From positions 62,001 to 126,000 of the forward strand of contig JAUJYZ010000630.1 in NCBI GenBank assembly GCA_033675265.1: a DNA stretch of 64,000 nt. Direction: 5' to 3'. Below the pieces are notes generated by a model. The model had not been told where the DNA came from. It saw only the letters and a program-made list of their open reading frames with translations, and did no database searches. Shown here piece by piece: positions 30,426 through 43,005 of this stretch (its first letter is position 1; the number at the start of each line of letters is the position of its first letter). The position numbers and the translations under genes were made by a program. The stretch is from Actinostola sp. cb2023 (lineage: Eukaryota > Cnidaria > Anthozoa > Actiniaria > Actinostolidae).

Positions 30426-31500
30426 TGTGTAGTGACTTAAATATAAATGTAACTGAAGTAAGGAAGCTATGCGGAACTACGCTGATCAATAGTTCTTAGA
30501 ACACTAGGAAACTGTTCAATACTTGGTATTTTCGATGAGGACTTTGAACTGAATTAGTTCTGACTCAGCGAACCGTTCTGAAGTACCTATTTAGCCCGAG
30601 GGGGGGGAAGGCATGAGGTGTAACGACATGCAGAGACATGTACGTATATACGTTTACCGAGTATAAATCCAACGATGACATTGAGTTGCACTCATTATCA
30701 TATCATAAATAACTTATTTACTTACTTCCTTACTTCCTTATTTACCTACTTTAATACTTACTTACTTAAGAAACAAAAGGAACTGGGAAATCAAAAATGC
30801 CGGACAAAAGGGCAAAAAGTGTGTGCGTGGGGGGAGGGGATGGGAGAAGGAAGTGAGTGTATATGGACTTATAACCAGGGGGGTGACAACGGAGAGGAAA
30901 TAAATGTTCGAATAAGTAAAGCTTGGGAGAAACATTTAACTATAAAAATGAAGGATAGTAAGCAAGAACACACTTTACAGTCTTGAAAAAATGTATAACA
31001 ACAAACTGGACTGCCTGATCTAAGAAGTGCTGTTCATTAAAGAACACAAGTTATCAGACTCGATCAAAGCGAAGTCGTTATTCTCATAGGAATTACTTCA
31101 TTGTTTTCACTGACATTTATTATGCACATTTTTTTTCAAATCTTAGTTTATTGAACCTGAATCTGGTGTCACGATGGTGTAGTTGCTTAATATCCTTCAT
31201 TGTTATAGATAAGGAAATAAAACTGTTTGGGATAAATGTCTTTGTATATTAGACGTTTTTCGACAGATCGAGTTTCCGCGTTACTTTCATTACTCAGCAA
31301 TTCACACGACACTCTACTTTCTTCCTTTCTTTTGTCAACGTGTTACACTCAGCTTTTTTTCTTGATACGCATCATAAAAAGTCAGAAATACGCGTTGTGA
31401 TTGGCTATTATATATGCTATATATCTATCTATCTAATTATATGATTGACGTAAAACATTTCTTTGTTCACTAAGTGCCGCATAATCGCATAATAGTTCTA
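30426..31500. other. Intergenic stretch, nothing assigned
   Basis: AT-rich with short CTTACTTA-type runs at 30710-30770 and G-rich spots near 30600 and 30830. No coding or element structure recognised. Confidence 0.5.
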
Positions 31501-31508
31501 TTGACTTA

Positions 31509-31590
<82 letters not shown>

Positions 31591-31734
31591 TAGTACTACT
31601 ACTTTAGCTTCATATAGTATATACCATTATATAGCTAGATCAGTGTTTCATGGACTTAATACTGATGTCAGCATTCTAGTATTCGCCAAGGCCATCAGTC
31701 CGATATTACGCGCATGTACGGAAGTACTTCTGAT

Positions 31735-32100
<366 letters not shown>

Positions 32101-32907
32101 AAAGTCCAACCTAGACTCTAAGCACATATATTTTCAACTAGGTTTCTGTAGGCGATACACAATTAACAACGTTGATTTTTAATGTCATCAGAACTAGTTT
32201 TGTCTTCAAGTAACTGAAGTCTTTCTAACTGATAGATAAAGTTACGGGGTTATAAACTAAATTAGCGTGTAATAAGCTGTAATAGTTCGTAAGAAGTCCG
32301 TCGCAAGCGTTTTTTGATTGGTTCAGAAAGGAAGCCATTTCAGTGTCACGTAAGTACCGTAGGTTTCCCATTCATACGAAAACGACTCCATTATTATACA
32401 TCTCTACATCGTGTCCAGTATTCCACTCTATTACAAGGTACAAGTTCATAGGTATAGTACATCAACATATTGTATATCTTGAAGGATTAAAAAAAAATGC
32501 TTGAATTAAGAAAATGTGCTATTTCGAATTTGGGTTTCCTGTGTTTTGTAAAAAAAAAACTGTCCAATCTTCTCCCTCAGCGGGGAGGGCTGAGTGGTGG
32601 GTACACACAGAGGTTCGGTCGCTGAATCATTATTATTATTGTAGCATGCATCAGAACATTGGATCACATCAACAAATTCAGAACAAGATGGCGGCTGTAC
32701 ATTTTACCCAGTGATCCTTTGCGAACCTAAATCAGTACCACTTTGATCTACAAACCGTCTTCCACATTTACATAAATTAAGCAGGCGACAGCTTCATGCT
32801 TACAGATTATAACGCTCTGTTGCTACAAGATATAGTGTGCAACAGTGTGCAACAGTGTGCAACAGTGCAACAGTGTGCAACAGTGTGTTCAGTACATGGT
32901 TTGTAGC

Positions 32908-33062
32908 CTGCGTAGCCAGGCTCTAGGGGAAAGGAGGGGGAGGGGTGGGGGAAAGGGGAAGGGGATAAGAGGAGGGGGACTCTTCTCCCCTCCTCTTTTC
33001 CCCTTCCCCTTTCCCCCCCCCCCCCCCTCCTTTCCCCTAGAGCCTGGATACGCAGGCTATAC
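32908..33062. mobile_element. Small inverted-repeat element with G-rich and C-rich arms
   Basis: The ends TAGCCTGCGTAGCCAGGCTC and GAGCCTGGATACGCAGGCTA are inverted. The arms are GGGGAAAGGAGGGGGAGGGG and the complementary C-rich tract with a C14 run. One strand could form G-quadruplexes, or the arms a stable hairpin. Confidence 0.75.
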
Positions 33063-36000
33063 GTTTGCCATCCAACATGGCCGCCATCTTTGTCACCTGA
33101 CGTTCGGCAAGGAATGCTTTCAAATCAGAAAATCCATGATAAATAACACTAACGAGTTATCAAAGTATGTGATAGTACATTATACGCATCAACGCAACCC
33201 CTGCTTGCTTGGAATACGTACAAGATACACGGCTACAACGAGCTATAAAACGGTCAAATACTTCACCTAGTGTACTGTGATGGTGGACATCACATGCATC
33301 AACGCAACCCAGCAGAACGGGCATGAATTGACTTGTAGAAACATCGACTAATAGTCGCCAACTAAGAGAATGTGAACAATGTTTGTTAAAATCGATATAA
33401 AACTGATGTATTTTCTGAAGCAATACCGAACACGGGGAAGATGTATTTTGAGAATACTTAGAGTTGAAAGATAGTAAGATTTAGAGTGAAATTTGCAGTT
33501 TTAACGGTGGTTTGAGGATTTTATCTGAAGTACTTCAAAGCTGTTGTTAAGTTTCTAATACAGAAACTTGTCTCGTGAAGGAATTATCAGAATTAAGGAT
33601 TCAAAACGAGTGTTTTGTTAAGCTTAAGGTGTTTCTACTGAACCACTGAGCGCTCACTCATTGATTCAACGTAAAATAATGCCGAGGATAAATATTTCAA
33701 AATTAGTGGCAATTTTAGCATGCACGCCCGTTTAGTCTGACTGTTCTCTGGCGTAATTTGAACATCGGGCTGTGTTGTTTGCAAAACGAGTTCATTTTGA
33801 GTCGTTCCACAGATGAAAAAAAAACGCAAGTCCGGCTCAGTCAAACCTTGGAAATTCATTGGAAATTCAACGCGCGCGTTCTTAGGACATTTCCAAAGCA
33901 TTTGAAAGGTTTCAGTGAAGAGCGCGCGCGCGTTATTCCCAGTGCAATATAATTGTAATAAAGGATAGTTTGAAAACAGAGAAATATTTTTCCATAATTT
34001 TAACTTTTACGTAGGTTAAGGTTGTCCTTCAGTAGCAAAAATACCTCTGTTTTAAAATGACTTATCGACAAACACGCTAGTACTTTCAACTAGTTGCGAA
34101 ATAGTTGCGAATAAAACTATATCACTAAATTGTTGAAACCCCAATTTTGGCGCCCAAATCAAGACTTTGTTTATAGTTTAGTGTGAAAGCGAAATCACAA
34201 CATGTAGAAAGCTTTTGGCCGGGTTGACAAGTAGTTTTCGAACATCAGAAGTTCTTTAGTTTGAACCTTCGGCCATCGTATGTTTATATTTATTTAAATC
34301 AAGCTGCAACAAATAAGAACGACGGAAGAATGTCACAATGTAAAACGAATCGAAAATATTGCCGCAAACTGAACTGTTAAGTCTTACTTAGTGTGAATAA
34401 CACTGAATTATAACGAGTCACTAAAGCTGTGTTAAGCGCGCAATGAAGGCAACAATCCATCCTCTATACTGAGCTAGCCTTTGTGAAATAAATTCTCCTT
34501 TATTACAGGGCCGGGAAAAGCTTTCAAATCTGCAAGACTGAAACAAAAAAAACACGCTTTGTTAAAAAAAAAAAACAACCTGTATTGTACAAAATAAGAT
34601 GTATGAGTTCGTGTTATATATGCTTTGTAAATAGACTTTGTAATGAATCTTTATTTGACTTGATTATTAAAAAAAAAAGAAAAAAAAAAAAAGGTTGAAC
34701 TAATAGTAAGCAAATGCCGACACAACTAGCAAAGAAAAATCACCAAAAAGTAAAATTCGCCGTTGCATGGAATGGAAGCAATTTGCTGTGTGCGTGCTAC
34801 GTGCCTGCTTGTTGGAACTCGTTTCTGGCAAGACGAGTCAACAGGAACTACATTCGCTTGACATGCGCTTGCATGTTTTTCAACTGACGCTTTCAACACA
34901 TCAACGATGCGGGTCGAACTCTCAGTGTATGAATTTAGAAAGATCTACAATCAAGCATGTTATCAAGTCTGTTATTTGCAATTCTATTCATTCGCGATTA
35001 AAAGTAGTTTCGAGAGGTCAGATCAGAGCATTGCTCAACGCCACCATCATGGTTCATATACCGAAACTGGATGGGCGTAGACAGATCTCAGGTTCAGTTC
35101 TGTTCACTGAGAGTTTCAACATATTTTTTGCGTAGTCTTAAAAGTGAGTTTATTGCATGTCTTGAATAGAGCAGTAGAAATCTATGAATGGTGAGTCGAT
35201 AACGAGAAACAAAGTGCGCTTTCTTTGTGTGTTTACTGCGTACGTAAGAATGAAAGCTTGCTCAGATCTAATGTTGGTAAATGCAAAGTCAATGTCCTAG
35301 CGCATGCGCAGAAGCATTTCCTTTCCGAAAACTGACATAAACTAGATAAACCTCAGTCGCTTGCAGCGCGCGAAAACCAACCAGGCCCCAATAGGTGGAT
35401 AGCGCTACCCGATGGAAAAATCCTTCTATTTTTAAGCAGTAGATAAACTGGTATTGGATAACAGCATCAACGTATACGCGTACGGTATCCAACGCTTAAA
35501 TATTGACAAAGAACTGACAAGCAATACGTACGATATACACAAGACAGAAAAGCCTTCGCAGGACTTCTACCATAACCTTGTTTTCTATTCATATATCCGA
35601 GCAAGAGTGGTACTGATACTGATAGCTAGGATAGTCAGTGCTATCCACCCTTGACTGGGTCAGAAAGTTAACACACTGCGGTCTTGAAGCAGATGTACAC
35701 TGACACGTCACTAGCATTATGTCGTAGCGAAATTGTCGACATGCTGAAAGCTCAACCGATAAATATAGAGTGAGGAATCAGTTCCAATTGTTGGCAAAGA
35801 GGAAAGAAGTTGAGCGAAGAAAAGGGGGTGTTGGCGCGTGCGTACTGTAGACTAGGAGGAACTGACAGGATGCAGGGAAATACCACGAAAATGTACTTGA
35901 AACTGCAAGTGTGCTGTATCGCAGTTGAGCGTTCCCGAGAACTGTGACAAAATTAATACAACTCAATCTGGTCATTGTTGAGAGTGTGAATACGCGGTAC

Positions 36001-37912
36001 GCTACCACCCACTATCCCGTACTGACTTTATCTCGCAAGGTAATCCCGTTATATCTACCCATAATTACCCACTTACAAAGAAAAACAAATGAACAGCACA
36101 TACTACGTAATTACTCAGTCTTCACAGTAAACCCGCATGGACTTGAACTTTCGCGCAAAATACAGCCGAGATACAATCCCGAGCACTGGAATTATCTAGT
36201 TAACTGAATATCTAGTTTATACTTACTGAGAAAAGCCTTGAAGTTCAACTGCTAACGCTGAGTGTAGTAATGAAAGTCAGTCGATGTTGCTTGGAGTTAA
36301 AGTAGAATTTTCACTTGACAAAAATTCTCTGAAGGAGTCGAGTCGAGCTACTTGAATTAGTTCCTCCAAGACAGGTCACATTAGACTGACCGAGCGATGC
36401 GTAGAGTTAGAGTATTTACTGTGCAAGCAAGTGAGCCCAGACGGGTGATTTGATACCCGCTATTTCAACTACCGGTACACGAAGTGAAAGTTCATAGAAT
36501 ATCAACTGGAGAATGAGTCCTGGCCTCGAATGTGTGGTCACTTCCGTGTCAGCGTTGTACCATATATAGCTGACTGACGTAATGAGTTATTTGTGGTAAA
36601 CTTGCTAACTTACAGTTAGATATTTCTAAACATTTACCATTATCTTCTGATATTGCTTATCTTCATTGTATACTCACTGTAAGCTATTGCTAGTGGATAT
36701 TGAAGTCTGTCCAGTTACTTCCGTTTTTGGATCAGCAGTCGATTGAAGTAGTCTGATCAAAAAGCAGCTCTCACAAGGTATTCTTGGCTTGGCTCCAAAA
36801 CAGCCCGCTGGATAATAGCCACAATAGCTCGTAGCCATGACAACAGTGATAACTGAAAGAGTTCAACTAAGAATATGACGTGATTTCTAGATATAGAAAT
36901 ATTGTAAGTTCGATCGACATCCTGTTTGGACACTCGCAAGCGCGGCCTGGTCGAACAAACAGCACGTGGGGGAGGGGACTGAGGGGATGGGTATATGGGA
37001 GTGGTAAGGGTATGAGAAAATAGGGAGGTGTTTATAACTGGCAAATACAACCTTGTCGTTCAGACTCCACGAAGTCTATAACGACTAGATAACAGGCTTT
37101 CATGCTGCCGATCATTAATGATAGGTGAAAGGAATCCAAGTCATTTTGAACATTACTTCCAGGTGTAACATTACCCTTAATTCAGTGAATGAAATGAACT
37201 CTGCGTTCTCTGACCAAATACCGACTCAGTAAGAGATCTCAGTCTTAGGTATAGCATGCTCGTATACGCTAGTACGGTGCTAGGTGGGACTACTGAGGCT
37301 GTGAAAATAGCCGACTCTTAATTATCACTGCTCGTCAGTATAGCTTGCCTTTCCTTGTTCGGATGTCCACAAGGGAACCAACTATAAGCACATGGATGCT
37401 AGGTGGTTCGGGCACGTATCATATCTACCCACTTACGATACGAGCCACGACGAGTACTACTTTCGAAACTCGACAATATTACTTTCAAACATTGTTGCCA
37501 TAGCATGTAGCAACAATCAGAACTGAAAACTTTCAACAACATATACTGATCTAAGACTGATACAAATATACGTCAATTGATTAGCATGGTCGATATCCAG
37601 TGAGTATTAAAGTTCTATGTCAACAGACGTTTTAAAGTGGTATCACAGATTACCGATAATCTTTCTATTCACTGACAAACAAATGCTGGATAAAGCCGCT
37701 TTTTACTGTAAACAGTTGTTAAGTAGATATGTTCTAACACGCTATTCGCCCATTTATGTTAATCTAGCTCTGTAATACGCTTGTTATAAATACTAGCTAA
37801 TACTAGTTGCGGTTACAAATGGCCTTTAGTTTAAATTTGACACGGTTTTCTTTGTTATTCATAGGGCTTTATCTCCGGTATTGACCGGTTGAACAATAGA
37901 ATTGAATTGAAT
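33063..37912. other. Intergenic stretch, nothing assigned
   Basis: About 4.8 kb of mixed composition. Open frames such as 34767-35135 plus (122 codons) and 33901-33635 minus show no splice context, domain or family resemblance. No clear repeats beyond poly-A runs near 34560 and 34680. Confidence 0.5.
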
Positions 37913-37995
37913 TGCTCATTATGAATTCACCGGGATGTATCCATATACAGCCCTGGGTTGTATATGGATACATCCCGGTGAATTCATAATGAGCA
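37913..37995. repeat. Nearly perfect 40-bp-arm palindrome
   Basis: GCTCATTATGAATTCACCGG, then GATGTATCCATATACA on the left, mirrored on the right around CAGCCCTGGGTTG. A second fold-back (CCTCGAACGTCGGCAATAAG with CTTATTGCCTCCGTTCTCGG) follows at 38047-38150, so the pair may be one composite element. Confidence 0.8.
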
Positions 37996-38700
37996 CTCAG
38001 ATTGCTTCGTGCGAAAACCTTGTCAAACTTAAACTAAGTCAGATAAATACCTCGAACGTCGGCAATAAGCCTATAAATCCCTCGGCCCTACGGGACCTAC
38101 GGCCCTCGGGATTTATATGGCTTATTGCCTCCGTTCTCGGTATTTATCTCTTACTTTACCCACGGGTAAACAATTTTGTGTGTGTAACCGCTCTCCCCAG
38201 ACCGAAATTACCCGTGGTAAATTTCCATGGATACGTCAGAAAGAACAAAGGAATTGTCGCCCATGACAGTTCCCGAACTAAAAAGTTTGGTTAATCAAAC
38301 CCCAGAGTAATTCATCCAATCACGATGGCTAATTAATTGGCTAATGAATTCAGGAAATGTCCTGCTGGCAAACACTTGACCTCTGCGGTCGAGTCAACAT
38401 GGCAGGATTTCGAGCATCGCTGCGAGTATTTCTCTTGCAAATAATAACCCTGAAGGATATGCAGAAATCGTAGTTGCCTGCGCCTTCTTCGAGATCTTCT
38501 GAACAGGAAGTACGGGATTGCAAAATTAATCGAGGGAGGTCCTGTAATCAGAAGCAAAATTACTCAGTGAAATCAGGCCAGCGAGACCAGGGTTCGTAGC
38601 TTCCATGTTTCCCGCCATGCAACCCAAAGGTCACCTTGGGTAATCACGAACCCAAGGCCAAGTGTAACCGCAACTACTATGGCTTGCCTGTTCATTCCGG

Positions 38701-40719
38701 CTTAGGGGTGGACCATTTGATCGTTGATGGGGGCGGGGGTTAAATCCCAAAATAAATATCGAGCAAGCACTTCCACCTTTAAAAAAATATCGTGCAAGAA
38801 CAAATGCATCAAAAAAAATATCGTGCATTATTGTGACACCAACTTCAGCTTTTTTTTAATTTGGTAGACCTAAATTTGAGTGTTATACCTGTGTACTCTG
38901 CACGGGACAGGTCTTGAATTTCAAATTCAAAACCTAGCATTGTAGTCCAAGGGGCGTAGCGTGCATTATGCACGTATGTATACACACGTGCGTACAATTT
39001 TAAAAAATTAAAAAATATTATATATTAAAAAAAATGAAATCTAAGACAAAATCGTAAGAGTTGACTAGCTTTGAAATTATGAAATCCGGGAAATGGCACT
39101 TCAGAGAGTGTGTACGTATATGTATAATATTATTGTAGTTAGAAGCAGCCCCAGTGAACAGTCTCTCAAACATATCAAACTTATGTTATACAAAAGGTCA
39201 TTGTTTCACATATGCAGATGAGGCGAGTCTTGTTTAGGCGAAAAACAGCATGATTTTGATACATTTTTGCTTTTTACTGCATTGTTAAAATACAAATCAA
39301 AAACCTACCAACGGAATATAAAAGACGAATATGTAAGGAATGAATAAGCTGGCAATTCAAGCACAAATAAAGAGGATCATATTGGTGCTCTTTATCCCGG
39401 TCTGTATGTAGAAGCTACATAGACAAATAAATTATGGCTCGGAAAGGACGTTTTTGAAGGCAATTTCTAATATTTACACACAAGATCATCAATAGGTCTG
39501 AAGTTCGAATTTGTGATATATTTTCCCCTGTTGAGGAAACATATGCAGCTCAATAGCATCCTCTTTTATACTTCTATTAAATTTACACATTGTCAAAGGC
39601 GGAAAAGATCAATTGAGAAATGCTTTATTTAGCGGCCAAAGAACAAATTGCTCGATTAATTGGGCCTCAAACGTGCTTTTAATAGTAAACAAAGCACATT
39701 TGTAATTCAATAATTTCATCTTGCACAAGCGCATTCAAAAACGTTGTCCGCGTGATACTGTGTCCCAACAGGAGCAAATGTTCAATGATGCAGGACATAA
39801 GTTTGATATGAAAATAAACTACAAAAAAACCCTGAGTGATCAGCATTTTACTATATATATTTGTGTAGCAAGAAAATCCGCTAGAAAACGAAGAAAATGG
39901 TATTTCCAAGGCTCTAGATTTCAAAATTTCCAGGGGGAGTATGCCCCCTTACACCCCTAGAAGCGCGCGGCTTCGGCACTGGTTTCTCTGTGTGTACATT
40001 AGAAAAAAAGCATGCTACGCCTCTGAAAAGTATTGCAACGCGAGCATTGAATACTTGATAATTATATATTTAACTAAAAGAAAATGACTCTCTGTGCTTC
40101 TATACAAAATTAATGCACGCTGAGGTCTTGAAAATGCTGGTAGTGGATGCACGAGCGGAACGCGAGTGCATTCAGCAGCTTTCAAGACCTCAGAAGTGCA
40201 TTATTTTTGTATACTGAAGCAAGGAGAGTCATCTTCTATTCGCTTTATAATATAAAACTAGTTTTAAACAGGTTTTCTGCTTTGCTTTCGCTGCTCCGTA
40301 CTTCTATATCATAACAATGCACGCTCAACAACCAATCAAATCGCGCGTTCTTGGGAGGTACACATAGTTTATATTATAATAGCTTAGACTCCCTAGGATT
40401 TTTCTGTTTCAGTGGAAATTTCACCATTCATTGATTGATGGCATGTAAATTTAATAAATCATGATGCAAGTAGAACAACAGACTGTACAAATAATTAAAT
40501 AAAATAACAAAGGTAATTTATTATACAATTTTCAATATTTTCAATTTGGCAACTGAATAGATATTGGCAAACAAAAATAAATTTGGTTTAAAAAAATATC
40601 GTGCAAGGGCCTAAGGCAGTGAAAAAATATCGTGCAACATGAAAAGGTGAAAAAAAAATATCGACCATACTTTAAATCGCCCCCACCCCCCATCAAAAAT
40701 CAAATGGTCCGCCCCTTAG
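38701..40719. mobile_element. ~2.0-kb terminal-inverted-repeat transposon, decayed or non-autonomous
   Basis: The left end CTTAGGGGTGGACCATTTGA and right end CAAATGGTCCGCCCCTTAG are inverted, followed inward by GATGGGGG/CCCCCATC. Subterminal AAAAATATCGTGCA motifs repeat at both ends (38755-38825, 40590-40670). The interior contains GGGGGAGTATGCCCCCTTAC. No long transposase frame remains. Confidence 0.75.
40090..40375. mobile_element. Fold-back family member inside the 38701-40719 element
   Basis: Contains AATGCACGCTGAGGTCTTGA, GTGGATGCACGAGCGGAACG and CTTTCAAGACCTCAGAAGTG, and ends with TCTTGGGAGGTACACAT. A second copy is at 60190-60770. It nests in the larger transposon. Confidence 0.65.
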
Positions 40720-40775
40720 AGGAGAGATGGAGTAGAGTAAAGTACTCACACAAGAACCCCTCTTCTAGACTACTC

Positions 40776-40955
40776 TTAGTCCAGAACTGGCCTCACCTTT
40801 CTCAACTGGGCGCGAAAGAAATAGAAAGACTACGTCGCGAAGCGCATAATCTAAGGAAATTGAGAAATCGTCTCTAGCTCTCTTTAAAACTCTTCTGCGC
40901 AGTCTTTGCCGCACCCGTAGATAAAAGTGGGTCCAGTTCTGGACTAGACTAACCA
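40776..40955. mobile_element. Small element with TTAGTCCAGAACTGG-type inverted ends
   Basis: TTAGTCCAGAACTGGCCTCAC on the left pairs with GTGGGTCCAGTTCTGGACTA on the right, about 175 bp apart. Interior unremarkable. Confidence 0.6.
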
Positions 40956-41286
40956 CGTCCAGAGGTGTAGTCACGGTATTAAATATTCGCGAATAATCAC
41001 TTGCTATAGAAATATCACTATTTAGTACTAAATATACTACTAGGAATTAGTATTTGCACTTTATTAGTTTTTTAATAAATTTTCCATTCAATCATGCATA
41101 TTGATATTTGAAGCCCTGAAGTTCATTTCTTGTGACCGGAAATGACGTCAAGTGCAATCAGTACGTTGTCATAGAAACTAACTCAATGTCTATCTAATTA
41201 TATAAACGATGGGTGAAATCAGAATCTGTGAACTATCGAAAGTCTTCTTTCATTACTTTTACACAACCTTATATGACGAACTCAAG

Positions 41287-41345
41287 ATTCTCGTACCCAG
41301 AGCCCCTTAAAATCCCAATGATGAGAGGACTCTGGGTACGAGAAT
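41287..41345. repeat. Short palindromic element
   Basis: TTCTCGTACCCAGAGCC on the left pairs with GACTCTGGGTACGAGAA on the right, with about a 20-bp loop. It looks like a very short MITE. Confidence 0.65.
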
Positions 41346-41509
41346 GCCATATTGTCAGAGAAGGCCCTGGGAACGAGCGAGATTGTTCACCTGTTCCAGG
41401 CTTCTCATTTCCCTCTCAAATCGTGTCGGGTGATAATGCAATAATCGTAGAACCAACACTCAATGAAATAGGATATCACAGCTATTTTAGAATAGTCGAG
41501 TGACCATGG

Positions 41510-41690
41510 TGGATTCTGGGAAATTAATTTAAACCCAAAGAGGATTCTGGGAAATTAATTTAAACCCAATGAGGATTATGGGTAATTAATTCAAATCCAA
41601 AGAGGATTCTGGGATATTTATTCACACCCAGAGGATTATGGGTAATTAATTCAAACCCACATAGAATTATGGGTAATTAATTCAACTTCA
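41510..41690 (+). repeat. ~33-bp tandem repeat
   Basis: Five to six degenerate units around GGATTCTGGGAAATTAATTT and AAACCCAAAGA. Confidence 0.85.
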
Positions 41691-41734
41691 CTAATATATG
41701 TATCTACAGCAAATAATAAGATGTTTCTATACAT

Positions 41735-41871
41735 TTGAAGGGGTCCGTACAATAACAACGCAAGTGACTTGTGATCAAAATCTGAATTCTCCTTTTAGAT
41801 TCAAAGAAATTTAAGGAGAATTTAGAGTATGATCAGAGATCACTTACGTTGTTATTGCACGTACCCCTTCA
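41735..41871. mobile_element. Palindromic MITE family A, copy 1
   Basis: TGAAGGGGTCCGTACAATAA on the left, CGTTGTTATTGCACGTACCC on the right. The middle pairs CTGAATTCTCCTTTTAGATT with GGAGAATTTAGAG. Copies 2 and 3 are at 50148-50260 and 54253-54370, in PXK introns. Confidence 0.8.
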
Positions 41872-42286
41872 TTTGTGTTGGTGTCGAGTCGAATGTTAAA
41901 ATTATTGTTATCACCACAGGGTTCCCAAACCTAGTTTTACTGTGTAAAATTATCACCAGACAACACCACAGGAGAGCTAGATCTATTGTCTCATAATATC
42001 CAGGGGCGTCGGCAGTGGTGTCTCAGGGTATCTGCGACCCCCCTTCCTCTGGGTCTACTCTTTAAATTTATATGTTTGAGGAGGGTGTGATCCTCCAATG
42101 GAAAATCCTGGCTATGCCCATAATATCTAATTGTAACTATATAGTGATTATTTCATTCTACAATATCTAAGTGATTTCTAGCCAACGTAGAGCTGTTGCT
42201 TCCATTCTATTTCCCCCATGAGGGGAGGGTGGATGACGGTTTGTGATTTTGGTAAAATAATTCTGTACTAAAAATATGTTGGTATC

Positions 42287-42985
42287 AGAAGCCCATGAAT
42301 AAGAGCCTCCATCTATTATACTATTGTGACCCGTCCTGCATGTGTTCCCAACTTAGGCTATTTATAGTAACATATTAGTCTCCCTCGCAGCCATGTTTAG
42401 TAGAGGTAATCATACGGGTTCGAGTTCAATTTGGAAATAATTTGCACAAGTGTGTTTTTCAAAGAGTATCAAAATTGCACGAGCCAGTAGGGCTAGTGCA
42501 ATTTGAGCTCTTTGAAAAACACACGAGTGCAAATTATTCCAAATTGAATGAGAAATCGTATGATTACCAATTAATAATATTCATGAAAACATAATCATTT
42601 GCACTGCAGTGCAAATTACTTTTCAACTGCACTGCTCTTAGCCAATCAGAATCGAGCATTTTTTTCATGAATATTATTAGTGTCGTAATGAGAGAGCATT
42701 GCATGACGACACTAAACACGGCTGCGAGGGAGACTAGTAACATATTGGCACGTAAATGGTTTCCATTGAGCTTGGAATATCAGTACAAGTAGTGAATAAA
42801 AGTGTCAGCTCCTGACTGTCAAACCAGCAATCATTCCTATGTAAGATTCATTTACCATCTATTGGTATTCTTCATGCAATCTGATTGGCTTTAGAACAAC
42901 GGGCAATAGTTCTATAAATAGCCTGATGTGGTAACAGGATGGTTCACAGATCCAGGGGATAGAGGCTTCTATTCATGGACTTCTG
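42287..42985. mobile_element. hAT-like element carrying a nested MITE
   Basis: The left end CAGAAGCCCATGAATAAGAG and right end TTCTATTCATGGACTTCTG are imperfect inverted repeats. The 8-bp flanks GTTGGTAT and GTTTGTAT agree at 7 of 8 positions. The 9-bp-duplication MITE at 42376-42736 is inserted inside it. Related to 12594-13989 and 27419-27887. Confidence 0.65.
42376..42736. mobile_element. 361-bp MITE with 9-bp target duplication
   Basis: The ends TAGTCTCCCTCGCAGCC and GGCTGCGAGGGAGACTA are identical to those of 21813-21890. The flanks GTAACATAT at 42367-42375 and 42737-42745 are a perfect 9-bp duplication. The interior has another inverted structure around CAAATTGAGCTCTTTG. Confidence 0.92.
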
Positions 42986-43005
42986 GTTTGTATTGAAACT
43001 TTCAA

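Noticed and set aside
34767..35135. 122-codon plus-strand open frame
   Set aside because: No recognisable domain, no splice context, and no protein-like pattern stronger than expected by chance for this length.
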